The translations under genes were made by a program, and so were the position numbers. A model generated the notes under the pieces. It worked only from the letters and a program-made list of their open reading frames with translations. It did not search any database and was not told the DNA's origin. A stretch of DNA of 64,000 nucleotides, from assembly GCA_012270485.1 (NCBI GenBank), contig JAAXIF010000028.1, positions 62,001 to 126,000 of the forward strand. Direction: 5' to 3'. Source of the DNA: Sphingobacteriales bacterium (GTDB taxonomy: Bacteria; Bacteroidota; Bacteroidia; Chitinophagales; Chitinophagaceae). This document shows positions 40,949-49,561 of this stretch, piece by piece (position 1 is the stretch's first letter; each line of letters opens with the position of its first letter).

Positions 40949-41626
40949 TTATTCTCCATACTTAGATGTTTTTTCCAGAGCAATGAAATACTCCAGTTCT
41001 GATTGCTTTGACTTGAACTGTGAGATTAGTTTCTTACTAATGTTCACATCGAAGTCCTCATTGACTACCTTCAAGTTATTTACATTGAGAATAAAGTTGA
41101 AGTCAGCGCCTTCTGGATAACAACCTTCCACGTCTATTGAGAAGACGTTTGATGTCGCATCCTTACTATCCACTACCGCAAGTTGAACTGATCCACCAGA
41201 TGGTGTGATCGAGATTTCACTGTGACCAAGGACGGAGGCAGCTTTCTTCACTTTATTCAATGTGTCTGTATCTAGTACAAAACTAACTTCTGGTTCAGGC
41301 ATGATGATGTCCTTGTTAGGGGCAGTCAACATATCTGGATCAGAGAAGAAGTACTTGATCTTACTACGTCCAGTAGAATCACCGACAGTCACATAATCGT
41401 CAGAGAACGTGAGATGTGGTTTGTCTACCAGAGATAGAACTGACAGAAACTCGTTGAGGTCATAGATACCAAACGATGATGGTAGTGTTTCCTCCAGTGA
41501 TGTTTGTGACATCACGTTACGAGCGACTGAGATAGTCTTGAGTGTATTCCCTTCTTGGAACACGATGTTCGGATTGATACTCGCATAATTCTTGAGTACG
41601 TTCAAAGTTTTATCTGATAATTCCAT
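40949..41626 (-). CDS. 45: Sliding clamp gp45
   Basis: A 225-residue processivity clamp. It begins MELSDKTLNVLKNYASINPN, with LPSSFGIYDLNEFLSVLSL and SKIKYFFSDPDML typical of T4 gp45. The trimer encircles DNA, tethers gp43 and in T4 activates late transcription with gp55/gp33. The gene is under a strong early promoter. Confidence 0.95.
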   Translation of the reverse strand: MELSDKTLNVLKNYASINPNIVFQEGNTLKTISVARNVMSQTSLEETLPSSFGIYDLNEFLSVLSLVDKPHLTFSDDYVTVGDSTGRSKIKYFFSDPDMLTAPNKDIIMPEPEVSFVLDTDTLNKVKKAASVLGHSEISITPSGGSVQLAVVDSKDATSNVFSIDVEGCYPEGADFNFILNVNNLKVVNEDFDVNISKKLISQFKSKQSELEYFIALEKTSKYGE

Positions 41627-41662
41627 AATTAATTCCTACAAATTGATCGGTTAATGTTGCAT

Positions 41663-41691
41663 ATTATACCACGGTTGAATGACATTGTCAA
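41663..41691 (-). promoter_or_regulatory. Early sigma70 promoter for gene 45
   Basis: Minus strand TTGACA (41686-41691), 17 bp, TATAAT (41663-41668), 36 bp before ATG 41626. The -35 overlaps the stop region of gene 46. Confidence 0.87.
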
Positions 41692-43412
41692 GCAGCCTCT
41701 TTCATTTTAGAGAAGTTTTTCTCTTTCACAAACTCTAGGCGTCTGTCAAACTGAGCGTCTTCGAGTTCACCTTTGTGTGAGATCACAAACACATGAGTGT
41801 CTTCACCCAGACTGTTGATGATCTTCATCAAGTTATCGACACCGTCATCGTCCAAGGATGAGTCGAATGTCTCATCAAGGATCAGTAGATTAGTCGCAAC
41901 TGAATTCTTCATCTTTGCAATCTGTCTCCACGTAAATAGTAGGGACAAGTCGATACGTTGTTTCTCACCCTCAGAGAATGAGTCATACGTAAACGCATCA
42001 CGATGACGTGAACGGATAGTCTCTTGGAAAGACTCGTCCAAATCAAAGTGTACAAAGAAGTCTAGGATCTGTAGATACTGATTGGTCAATTGATTGATCA
42101 CAGGAATATACTGTTTGATAATCTTGGTCTTGATACCAGTATCTTTTAGTAACTCGTAGTTCACCGTGTTGTACGCCATCTGTTCGTTCAACTTGAACTT
42201 ACCTTCAGTGAGTGTAAGTTCTTGTTCACGTAGTTTTTCTAACTCACGGTTTGCGTTTTCCAGATCACCAGTCTCACCCTGTTTCGCAGACAGTTCACTC
42301 TGAATAGAGGAAATGTTATTTTGTAAACGAGAGATAGTCTGGTTGTTATTGTTCAGTTCGTTCTGCCAGTTACGGATCGCTTCAGACATTGCATCATAGG
42401 ATTCTTGCAACGACTTATAGTCTGCATCCTTCTCCTTCGCCATTGTCATAGTTTCGTTGAGTGCTTCTGCCTTTTTCTTTGCGAGTGCGACTTTCTCATC
42501 ACGAATCTCTTGACTGATATCTTGATCACAAGACGGACACACTTCGTTCTCCTCAAAGAACTTAGACTCCTTGACCAACGCCTTGATCTGAGTCTTGAAC
42601 GATGACATATACTCTGTCAACTCTTTGGACTTGACTGCAAGTTCCTCAATGTTTGTGAGTAGTGGTGGTTGACGTTCTTCGATATCTGCACTAAGTTTAG
42701 TGTTGCGTTCTTGTAACTCTTGGATCTCCGCACTGATCTCAACGATCTTATCTTCCTTCTCCTTACGGTATGCGGTGTTTACTGCATTTAGATCACGTAG
42801 GTATTTCTTCTGTGCATTGATCTTGGTCTTGCACATTTCTAGATTGTGACCAGCGGACTGTATCTCGTCTTTTAGTATACTCATCTTTTCCTTTAAGAGA
42901 GCGTTCATCTTCGAGAATACGTTGATGTCTAGTAGATCTTCAATGACTTCACGTCTTGCACCACCAGACAACTGCATGAATGGAACAAAAGAACTTGATC
43001 CAAGAACAACAATCTGGTGGAAACTCTTGTGAGTCAACTTCAGAATGTTCTTCTCTAGAACCTGTTGATATTCTTTTGCGTGTGAGTTTTGATTGATCAT
43101 GTTACCACCTTGCCAGATCTCAAACTTGTTAGGTTTGATACCACGAACAATTTTGTATTGTTGTGATCCGACAGAGAACTCTACTTCGACAAGTGATCCC
43201 TTACCGTTAATAGAGTTGACCAATTGGTTCTTTGATATCTTGCGGTGTGGTTTACCGAACAGACCAAATGACAAAGCGTCTAACATAGTAGACTTGCCCG
43301 CACCGTTATGTCCCACCACAAGAGTAGTTGGTGAATTTATAAAATCTATCTCTGTGAACGTATTCCCAGTAGACAGAAAGTTCTTGAATCGGAGTTTTTG
43401 AAATTTAATCAT
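41688..43412 (-). CDS. 46: Recombination endonuclease subunit gp46 (Rad50/SbcC-like)
   Basis: A 574-residue SMC-like ATPase from ATG 43412 (MIKFQKLRFKNFLS). Walker A is GHNGAGKST (34-42), a long coiled coil spans about 170-400 with a zinc hook CPSCD (about 290), and the signature/Walker B region has SEGEKQRIDLSLLF and LLILDETFDSSL. With gp47 it resects DNA ends and takes part in host DNA breakdown. ATG is seven bases from the -10 box. Confidence 0.96.
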   Translation of the reverse strand: MIKFQKLRFKNFLSTGNTFTEIDFINSPTTLVVGHNGAGKSTMLDALSFGLFGKPHRKISKNQLVNSINGKGSLVEVEFSVGSQQYKIVRGIKPNKFEIWQGGNMINQNSHAKEYQQVLEKNILKLTHKSFHQIVVLGSSSFVPFMQLSGGARREVIEDLLDINVFSKMNALLKEKMSILKDEIQSAGHNLEMCKTKINAQKKYLRDLNAVNTAYRKEKEDKIVEISAEIQELQERNTKLSADIEERQPPLLTNIEELAVKSKELTEYMSSFKTQIKALVKESKFFEENEVCPSCDQDISQEIRDEKVALAKKKAEALNETMTMAKEKDADYKSLQESYDAMSEAIRNWQNELNNNNQTISRLQNNISSIQSELSAKQGETGDLENANRELEKLREQELTLTEGKFKLNEQMAYNTVNYELLKDTGIKTKIIKQYIPVINQLTNQYLQILDFFVHFDLDESFQETIRSRHRDAFTYDSFSEGEKQRIDLSLLFTWRQIAKMKNSVATNLLILDETFDSSLDDDGVDNLMKIINSLGEDTHVFVISHKGELEDAQFDRRLEFVKEKNFSKMKEAA

Positions 43413-43419
43413 AGGGTGT

Positions 43420-43449
43420 ATTATATCATACACTAAGTGTATTTGTCAA
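43420..43449 (-). promoter_or_regulatory. Early sigma70 promoter for gene 46 with palindromic spacer
   Basis: Minus strand TTGACA (43444-43449), 18 bp, TATAAT (43420-43425). The spacer holds a perfect 15-base palindrome, ATACACTAAGTGTAT (43428-43442), a possible operator. ATG 43412 follows seven bases after the -10, so the mRNA would be nearly leaderless. Confidence 0.85.
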
Positions 43450-43452
43450 GGA

Positions 43453-43680
43453 TTAATCTGTGGTGCCGTCCTCTTTCTCACCACACCAGTTACAGGGTTC
43501 GCCCTTCTCAACCTCTAGAAGACCGTCTACCTTGCATTCATGTGTCCAACCCGACATGACATCAGCTGCATCATCAACGGCAGTCTTCTTACCGAAGATC
43601 CTGTCGTAGTTGTCCATATATTTTTTACTTGGTGCTTTGGACTGGATACTATCTCCAGTTACATCGTTCTTAGTCGGCAT
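43453..43680 (-). CDS. Small zinc-ribbon-like hypothetical protein
   Basis: A 75-residue protein. A C-terminal set of cysteines (THEC, then PCNWCGEKE) suggests a small metal-binding knuckle. The N-terminal part is basic and polar (KAPSKKYMDNYDRIFGKK). It lies between gene 46 and an oxygenase gene. Function unknown. Confidence 0.7.
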   Translation of the reverse strand: MPTKNDVTGDSIQSKAPSKKYMDNYDRIFGKKTAVDDAADVMSGWTHECKVDGLLEVEKGEPCNWCGEKEDGTTD

Positions 43681-43736
43681 TTACTAACTTACCACCTTTC
43701 GATGATACCTCTTTCACTACGTCCGTAAACATACCT

Positions 43737-44414
43737 TTATTTACGTGACTCATTGACTGATAGTTTCTCTTGTCTTTCTTTTTCGAGATACCAGCTTTTC
43801 GCATTAATTTCGCTTTCTTTCCATTCATTGTAAAACCTCGTTTGATAGAAATTCGGGATTTCTAACTTTTCTTTAGAATACACACATGCATATGTAGATC
43901 GAGTCTTGTCGGACGCATTCTCTCCCGATGCATGTTCTGTATCACCATCTATACAAAGGATGTCACCCTGTTTCAATGTAGGTGAAACCCAATTACCGTT
44001 GTCTCTGTTCCTGACCATCAACCCACCGTTCTCGATGTTGATATCATCAAGTATCACAAGACAATTTATAGTCTTATTCCATATACGTACTCCAGTAGAG
44101 TTGTCCGTATGTGGAGCAAAACCAAAACCAGATTCAGGCATTTTCCATACTAACTGATCGTTAAACAACCAAGGTGTTTCTGTCTCTAGTAGGTTCTCCG
44201 CAATATGAAGCATCATCCCACTAGTATAGAAGTACCACAAATGTTTGTCGTACATCGATGCAGTATGGACGCCTCTCCAGTTTGGGAAACCGCCATGTGA
44301 ATCCAAGTACTCCTTAACAACCTTCCCACCATAATACTTTAGGTTGGTAATGTCTTTGGGTAAGAGGGCGGATTTTAAATTACACCAACCTTTTAATCTA
44401 TAATGATCAAGCAA
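43737..44414 (-). CDS. 2OG-Fe(II)/PhyH-like dioxygenase
   Basis: A 225-residue protein. FGFAPHTDNSTGVRIW (about 97-112) provides H-x-D, CLVILDDINIENGGLMVRN is typical of the phytanoyl-CoA-dioxygenase fold, and GDTEHASGENASDKTRSTYA (about 155-174) provides the distal His and the 2OG-binding Arg. The triad is intact, so activity is plausible; substrate unknown. The start is a TTG at 44414 overlapping gene 47 by 8 bp. Confidence 0.85.
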   Translation of the reverse strand: MLDHYRLKGWCNLKSALLPKDITNLKYYGGKVVKEYLDSHGGFPNWRGVHTASMYDKHLWYFYTSGMMLHIAENLLETETPWLFNDQLVWKMPESGFGFAPHTDNSTGVRIWNKTINCLVILDDINIENGGLMVRNRDNGNWVSPTLKQGDILCIDGDTEHASGENASDKTRSTYACVYSKEKLEIPNFYQTRFYNEWKESEINAKSWYLEKERQEKLSVNESRK

Positions 44415-45471
44415 CTTCAGTACTCTGCGCTTCTTTCATGAGTGCAGTGATTTCTCGTTTGATCCGATTCTTGTCTAGATCCGTATTAATATTGTCAACA
44501 TATGTGTTGACCAAAGTTTCGGTATCGTCAATCTTTATGTTTTCATCATTGACCGCACCGCCACGGAACTCCTCGAAATTCTCTGCAATCTTTAGTTCAT
44601 GAATCTTTTGATTCTGTACACGATCCACGAATCTTTCAAACTCGTATGGATCCCCCTTGTTAGTAACAATGATCTTGACGAACTGATCATCTAGGTAACG
44701 CATATCCTTGAACTTCCAATCACCGATGTTCTCGTGATCGTAGTAGATCTTCTTGTGAATAGTCAAAGGATTATGTACTGGTGTCAGTTCTCTTGTTTCA
44801 GTATCAAGAATATGGAAGTACTTCTTATCGTCACAATCACTCCAGAAGAACTCCATCTGACAACCCAGATAGTGAATGTTGTTCTGTGACGATTTAGTGT
44901 GGAAGTGTCCAGACAGAACCATGTCAAACCTTTCAAAGTTTTTAGTACTCATACCACCGTGACACGGAATACCCTTGGACATCTCGAACCCATCTAACTC
45001 TAAGTGCGCCCCGACTACGTCCGCTTTACAGTTCTGTAGAAACTTGGTAGTCTCTGCCTCGTTCTCTGGATTGATCCAAGGTACGAGTGCAATATCTAGA
45101 TTACCGTATCTGGTGACTGTGTTATCAAGGATCACGTTCACTTCATTCATGTAGTGTCCTTGCAACTCTTTGAGTGCGTTTAGTTCGTTGGTGTTCTTAT
45201 AGTACACATCGTGGTTACCCACAATGATATCCATAGTAATACCATACTCACGTAACTTCTCAAGAAAGATCTTACGGTTGTGTTGCAGTGCCTTAAAGTT
45301 GATTGTCTTACGGTTGTCGTAATAGTCTCCCAAGTGCAAGATCTGTTTGATATCATTTTCCAACAGATATGGGAAAAAGACATCCCGATAGAACTTCTCT
45401 TGATAGTCCATAAAGATGTCAGACGAATTACGAATACCACAGTGCGTATCATTTAAGATCGCTATTTTCAT
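44407..45471 (-). CDS. 47: Recombination nuclease gp47 (Mre11/SbcD-like)
   Basis: A 354-residue metallophosphoesterase. The manganese site is formed by ILNDTHCG (5-12), HLGDYYDNR (46-54), VGNHDVYY (about 84-91) and GHFHTKS (about 190). It is the nuclease partner of gp46. The promoter at 45506 precedes it. Confidence 0.96.
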   Translation of the reverse strand: MKIAILNDTHCGIRNSSDIFMDYQEKFYRDVFFPYLLENDIKQILHLGDYYDNRKTINFKALQHNRKIFLEKLREYGITMDIIVGNHDVYYKNTNELNALKELQGHYMNEVNVILDNTVTRYGNLDIALVPWINPENEAETTKFLQNCKADVVGAHLELDGFEMSKGIPCHGGMSTKNFERFDMVLSGHFHTKSSQNNIHYLGCQMEFFWSDCDDKKYFHILDTETRELTPVHNPLTIHKKIYYDHENIGDWKFKDMRYLDDQFVKIIVTNKGDPYEFERFVDRVQNQKIHELKIAENFEEFRGGAVNDENIKIDDTETLVNTYVDNINTDLDKNRIKREITALMKEAQSTEVA

Positions 45472-45505
45472 AATTTACCTATCGCTATTTTATATAAGTG
45501 TGACC

Positions 45506-45535
45506 ATTATACCATACATTTGTATGATTTGTCAA
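45506..45535 (-). promoter_or_regulatory. Early sigma70 promoter for gene 47 with inverted repeat in the spacer
   Basis: Minus strand TTGACA (45530-45535), 18 bp, TATAAT (45506-45511). Spacer bases 45513-45526 read CATACATTTGTATG, two 6-base arms around two bases, placed as in the gene 46 promoter. Confidence 0.84.
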
Positions 45536-45551
45536 GCATATGTAAAGTATT

Positions 45552-46157
45552 TTAGTCAACGAAATGATCAGTCAGATCCGAGTCAACATTAACCGCACGT
45601 CTCTTTCTTTTCTTCTCTTCCTTCGCATACTCTTTAAAGTCTGCATCTGCGGTCTTGACAACATCGATTCTTTGACGAAGTACATCAACAAAAGGTAGTA
45701 CATTACTGTAGTCTCCTTGTGCATCCTCTTCTGACAGATCGATGAAGTTCTCGATTCCCGCCTCTGCAATATACTTTAACTTGATATCTTGTTGACGTTT
45801 TTCTCTTTGGATCCTACGTAGGAAAGCGTACCATGTAATCTGAGTGAAGTACGCGAATGCATTTGGTTTCCCAGAACGTGTAGCTGCTTCTAGGTTATAG
45901 TTCTCGATCGCCTTGAGACAATTCTCTACTGCATCCATGACCATCTCTTCACGGTAAGTATACCTCACAAAGTTTGCCTTGTGTGATAACCCTTCTGCGA
46001 TTTTTAGAAAACACTCTGCGATATAATTAGGAACGATGGGTTTGTCCTTACCCGCCTCCTTACACATCCGTGCATGACTAACATAAGTAACTACTGCTTG
46101 AGAGAACTCAGCATTATTTACGTAATGGGGTTTTTCTTTTGGTTTCATTTTATACAT
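45552..46157 (-). CDS. 55: Late transcription sigma factor gp55
   Basis: A 201-residue sigma-like protein. FVRYTYREEMVMDAVENCLK and AFAYFTQITWYAFLRRIQRE match sigma region 2 as in gp55, which directs host RNA polymerase to TATAAATA late promoters. The two candidate starts are ATG 46157 (first ATG after the promoter, GGAG very close) and ATG 46148. The longer frame to 46205 runs through the promoter and is rejected. Confidence 0.92.
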   Translation of the reverse strand: MYKMKPKEKPHYVNNAEFSQAVVTYVSHARMCKEAGKDKPIVPNYIAECFLKIAEGLSHKANFVRYTYREEMVMDAVENCLKAIENYNLEAATRSGKPNAFAYFTQITWYAFLRRIQREKRQQDIKLKYIAEAGIENFIDLSEEDAQGDYSNVLPFVDVLRQRIDVVKTADADFKEYAKEEKKRKRRAVNVDSDLTDHFVD

Positions 46158-46176
46158 CACTCCTAATATAACGCAT

Positions 46177-46205
46177 ATTATACCACACTGGGTACTAATA
46201 GTCAA
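46177..46205 (-). promoter_or_regulatory. Early sigma70 promoter for gene 55
   Basis: Minus strand TTGACT (46200-46205), 17 bp, TATAAT (46177-46182), 19 bp before ATG 46157. Confidence 0.82.
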
Positions 46206-46230
46206 TAATTAAATTTATTTTAAAAAAGAC

Positions 46231-46259
46231 TTGACAAAACTTGCCGACACCTGTATAAT
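46231..46259 (+). promoter_or_regulatory. Plus-strand sigma70 promoter, possible antisense RNA
   Basis: Plus strand TTGACA (46231-46236), 17 bp, TATAAT (46254-46259), fully consensus. No plus-strand gene follows; it points into the 3' end of the minus-strand 46294-46743 gene. It could make an antisense or small RNA. No clear terminator is seen nearby. Confidence 0.7.
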
Positions 46260-46293
46260 CAAAGCCGTCTTTGCCCCGCTGTGAACATACGAT

Positions 46294-46743
46294 TTAGTGA
46301 AAGGTCGGAAATGGTATAATATTCCCACCGTCACTATCGTTGTCATCAGATTCCCTGTTATCCTCATCCGACATCTTGTTCATCAACTCGTCTAACATAC
46401 TATGTGCAACACGAGCAGCCTCTTTTTGTGCTTGGTAATCTGTATTACCTAATTCAATCTCATTGATCGAAAGTTTATACTGTTGCAACATTTGAGGGAC
46501 AGGGAACGTGACCGCCACGATCGCCTGCGGTTTCAAAATTACAAAAGTTTCGGGATCGTCCATGTAAGTCATGAACGTCCGAAAAGAATGGTATCGTGTA
46601 CCATCCTTCGCGATTTCGGTGTGGAGTTTCAACGCACGTCTAAGAACAACATCAAAACTGTCCTCTTCTATGATCTCTGCAAGAACTTCCTCACCTGTGG
46701 AGAGTTTGAGATGTTTCACACTGTATAAATCTAATTCACTCAT
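46294..46743 (-). CDS. Sm/LSM-like conserved phage protein
   Basis: A 149-residue protein with an Sm-like start (LKLSTGEEVLAEIIEED), then ILKPQAIVAVTFPVPQML and a helical C-terminus with an acidic tail. Known as a conserved hypothetical of marine T4-like phages. It overlaps uvsW by 8 bp. It may bind RNA or protein; unproven. A plus-strand promoter runs antisense into its 3' end. Confidence 0.75.
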   Translation of the reverse strand: MSELDLYSVKHLKLSTGEEVLAEIIEEDSFDVVLRRALKLHTEIAKDGTRYHSFRTFMTYMDDPETFVILKPQAIVAVTFPVPQMLQQYKLSINEIELGNTDYQAQKEAARVAHSMLDELMNKMSDEDNRESDDNDSDGGNIIPFPTFH

Positions 46744-48232
46744 CTAACTTCCTTTTTAAATTGATCGGGAAAATTTTATATTTGAACCCTTCTTTTGTAT
46801 ATATCTTTATCCTTTCAGCACTATGTTTCAACGTATAGTTTTTGTGACCTTTGGTATGCATATCATCCGCAATGTCATACAGTTTGGTGGTCGCATCATT
46901 GTCTGACTTTCTTAGTCCTCGTCCGATCGACTGAAGAACTTTGACTTGAGATTTCGATGGACTAGCAAAGATGATGTTATGCAGATTCCTGATATTGATA
47001 CCAGTACTAAAAGTTCCAAGACTCGCGACAATAATTGCATTTTTCTGCCCTTCTACTATTCCTCTTATTTGTTCACGGTCGGTCGCATCTACTTCACCCG
47101 ATACGTAGAATACCTTTCGACCGTCTTCTACTTCTTCCTTCACCTTGTCATAAAGTAACTTACCATGTTTGTCTACAAACTGGAACAACACCAACGTGTT
47201 CCCTTCCTGAGACAATGCGAGTTTGGTGACGAATCGCAATCTATCGGGGTTTGTAACTATATAGTCGATCTCTTCCTGATAAGACTTGTCCTTCATCATC
47301 TCGCAGATATCATTATGATATCGTAACAACAAGACCGATATGTCTAGATCTGCCAGTGTCTTGTCTTCCTGTAACTGTACAGTCGTGGTCACCTGATAGG
47401 TTGGGCCGAACAATCCTTCGAGTACAAGTTTGTTCGTGTCCGTTCCATCGAGTGTACCTGTTGTACCAAACCTATAAGATGCATTGATACACTTGTCCAT
47501 CATAGTAGACAACGACTTCGCTTTGAACAGGTGAACCTCGTCACCGAACACAGAATCAAATTGCGTGAACCACTCCGTACCGAATCTGTAGATAGATTGC
47601 CATGTGGATATGATCACTCGTTTGTCAGTTGTCTTTTCTTTACCTGAGTATATACGGTGCGCTTCGTTCGCAACATCCATTCCGTAATCATCAAAGTCTT
47701 TGTACATCTGTTCTACCAGACTTGTTGTGGGAACAATAATGAGTACCTTATTCTCTGTACGTTCTAGTACCCACTTCATAAGATTGTAGATAATAAATGA
47801 TTTACCAGAACCAGTAGGTGATAGTAACAGACATCTCTTGTTTTCAATACCATGCACTATCGCATCGTATTGATACCCTCTTACATCAAAAGGTGCATCA
47901 TACCCTTTGAGTTCTTTCATGAGTTCTGGATGGTCAACCTTGTTCTTCATGGCAGGATGACCGTACTCATCATTCTCTATTAATTGTAATGGGTAGAATC
48001 GATCCGCACAGAATTTACGTAGATGTGTATAGAGACCAACAGGTAACGTCTTGGTCACCATGTTGTATAACTTTATTTTACCATCCCACCGTCTCGCTTT
48101 ATACGCAGGCATAAACCGATAGCCAGGAACAAAGAACGAGAAGTAGTCTCGTAGTTCCTGACTCTGGTGTGCATTACATTCTACTGCAAGTGTAGAATGA
48201 TTCTGCAATCCTATGCGAATTTGGTTATCCAT
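46736..48232 (-). CDS. uvsW: UvsW SF2 helicase
   Basis: A 498-residue RNA/DNA helicase with an N-terminal DNA-binding part (about 1-110). Walker A is SPTGSGKS (138-145), motif II is GDEVHLF, motif III is GTTGTLDG and motif VI is QSIGRGLRKS. In T4 it processes branched DNA and removes origin R-loops, shifting replication to recombination mode. Confidence 0.95.
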   Translation of the reverse strand: MDNQIRIGLQNHSTLAVECNAHQSQELRDYFSFFVPGYRFMPAYKARRWDGKIKLYNMVTKTLPVGLYTHLRKFCADRFYPLQLIENDEYGHPAMKNKVDHPELMKELKGYDAPFDVRGYQYDAIVHGIENKRCLLLSPTGSGKSFIIYNLMKWVLERTENKVLIIVPTTSLVEQMYKDFDDYGMDVANEAHRIYSGKEKTTDKRVIISTWQSIYRFGTEWFTQFDSVFGDEVHLFKAKSLSTMMDKCINASYRFGTTGTLDGTDTNKLVLEGLFGPTYQVTTTVQLQEDKTLADLDISVLLLRYHNDICEMMKDKSYQEEIDYIVTNPDRLRFVTKLALSQEGNTLVLFQFVDKHGKLLYDKVKEEVEDGRKVFYVSGEVDATDREQIRGIVEGQKNAIIVASLGTFSTGINIRNLHNIIFASPSKSQVKVLQSIGRGLRKSDNDATTKLYDIADDMHTKGHKNYTLKHSAERIKIYTKEGFKYKIFPINLKRKLDE

Positions 48233-48473
48233 TTAAGGTGTGATTCAACTCTGTGTATCCACCAACATAACTCCAAGTCTCTCCTTCTATAGAAAAGATT
48301 TGGGGTACAGTTCTGAACTGTGGTATGCCAGCGATATCGGTAAGTCGAGTCATCTCTTTGGGATTGATTTCCATCATATCACGATACTCGTAATCTAACT
48401 CCTTCCTCTCCAAGAGATTTTTTGCTTGGGTACAGTACCCACAGTGTTGACCACCTATTACAATATATTTCAT
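48225..48473 (-). CDS. grx: Glutaredoxin
   Basis: An 82-residue thioredoxin-fold protein from ATG 48473 (TAATG overlap with uvsY, GGGAG upstream). The redox site is CGYC in GGQHCGYCTQAKNLL (9-23), with TVPQIF (cis-Pro) and GGYTEL. It may reduce ribonucleotide reductase. Confidence 0.93.
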   Translation of the reverse strand: MKYIVIGGQHCGYCTQAKNLLERKELDYEYRDMMEINPKEMTRLTDIAGIPQFRTVPQIFSIEGETWSYVGGYTELNHTLNG

Positions 48474-48922
48474 TATGCTCCCGCCTCGAACTGTTTCCAT
48501 CGGATCATGTTACCGATCGTTTGGTGTCTCCAGTTTAGATTATTAACAATTTCATTCAATGTATCTATCATTGTTTTAAGATACGCGATTTTCTCTTCAC
48601 TACGTTGGATCTCTGGATCAGAGTCATAGTAGTGTTCCATCTCACCTTTGAGAATCTTCAGACCGTTGAACGGATCTGGTTCCCATCCTTTTGACTTGAG
48701 AGTGTCTTCATCCATCTTACCGTTGTAGTACAACCACTTGTCCTTCAACAGATCTTTCTGTGAATGTTCTGCACGTTTGAGTGATAACTTTGCGGTGGAC
48801 AGGTAGTGCAAATATTTTGCGTGTAACATCGGAGTCTGTCTCGATGTCTCGTCCAGTTGATGTGTAGGGATTTGACAGTCTGTCTTCCACTCACTCAGTA
48901 TTAATTCTAAATCTAGTTTCAT
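48473..48922 (-). CDS. uvsY: UvsY recombination mediator
   Basis: A 149-residue protein. It matches UvsY by length and by AKYLHYLSTAKLSLKRAEHS, DKWLYYNGKMDED and the C-terminal IRWKQFEAG. UvsY loads UvsX on ssDNA covered by gp32. It is followed directly by the glutaredoxin gene. Confidence 0.9.
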   Translation of the reverse strand: MKLDLELILSEWKTDCQIPTHQLDETSRQTPMLHAKYLHYLSTAKLSLKRAEHSQKDLLKDKWLYYNGKMDEDTLKSKGWEPDPFNGLKILKGEMEHYYDSDPEIQRSEEKIAYLKTMIDTLNEIVNNLNWRHQTIGNMIRWKQFEAGA

Positions 48923-48925
48923 AAT

Positions 48926-49561
48926 TTATTCCTCACATTGTATATAGTCAATCATATCAGACCAATAATCTTGATCAAATCCTAGTGTGTATGATAATGT
49001 CATTCTCCAACAATCAGTGTATGCACAATGATACGTTACAGGTGTCTTCTCATCATAACTTGCAAAATATCCAACCTTGCAACTCCAACCTTTCTTGTCA
49101 GGCATTGTCACAATCTTTTCACCGTCCAACCATTTAAACCAACCGTCACCAGTTTCACTCCATGTGAATATCACATTGAATGATGATGCGTTTGCATTAT
49201 TATGCCAGTCGATGAATCCTTGGGGTGGGTACAACTGCGACAACGCAGATGCTTGTAATCCTAGTCCGACCATGAGTTTATCGTTAACTTCAGTAAAGTC
49301 AACCTTGTATTGAGGATCATTACCTATATAATGATCTGGTTTTATAGGATACGAATATCCACCAGCAGGGGAACCTTCGTGTCCTCTACCTCTGTTCCTT
49401 ATTCTGTTTAGGTATTCTTCGGAAGTATATAGATCGTGTTTACCTACGAAGTTTTGCTTGATACGATTGGTCGCTACTACATCGTATTTCTCACGATACA
49501 AATAACGAAACCTTTCTAATATATCAAGAACCCTTGGATTCTTCAACTCAATAAATTGCAT
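48926..49561 (-). CDS. 2OG-oxygenase-like double-stranded beta-helix protein, second copy
   Basis: A 211-residue protein from ATG 49561 (TGATG with the upstream stop). It is a paralogue of 25017-25691: LYPPQGFIDWHNNANASSFN, TWSETGDGWFKWLDGE, KKGWSCKVGYFAS and TYHCAYTDCWRMTLSYTLG. The first ligand unit is H-N-N, not H-x-D, as in its paralogue (H-T-N); the distal His and Arg remain. Activity is uncertain. Confidence 0.7.
   Translation of the reverse strand: MQFIELKNPRVLDILERFRYLYREKYDVVATNRIKQNFVGKHDLYTSEEYLNRIRNRGRGHEGSPAGGYSYPIKPDHYIGNDPQYKVDFTEVNDKLMVGLGLQASALSQLYPPQGFIDWHNNANASSFNVIFTWSETGDGWFKWLDGEKIVTMPDKKGWSCKVGYFASYDEKTPVTYHCAYTDCWRMTLSYTLGFDQDYWSDMIDYIQCEE

Noticed and set aside
43670..43732. 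20-codon minus-strand ORF (MFTDVVKEVSSKGGKLVNAD) between the PhyH-like and CxxC genes
   Set aside because: Too short and with only a weak AAAGGT before the ATG; could be a leader but not supportable as a gene.
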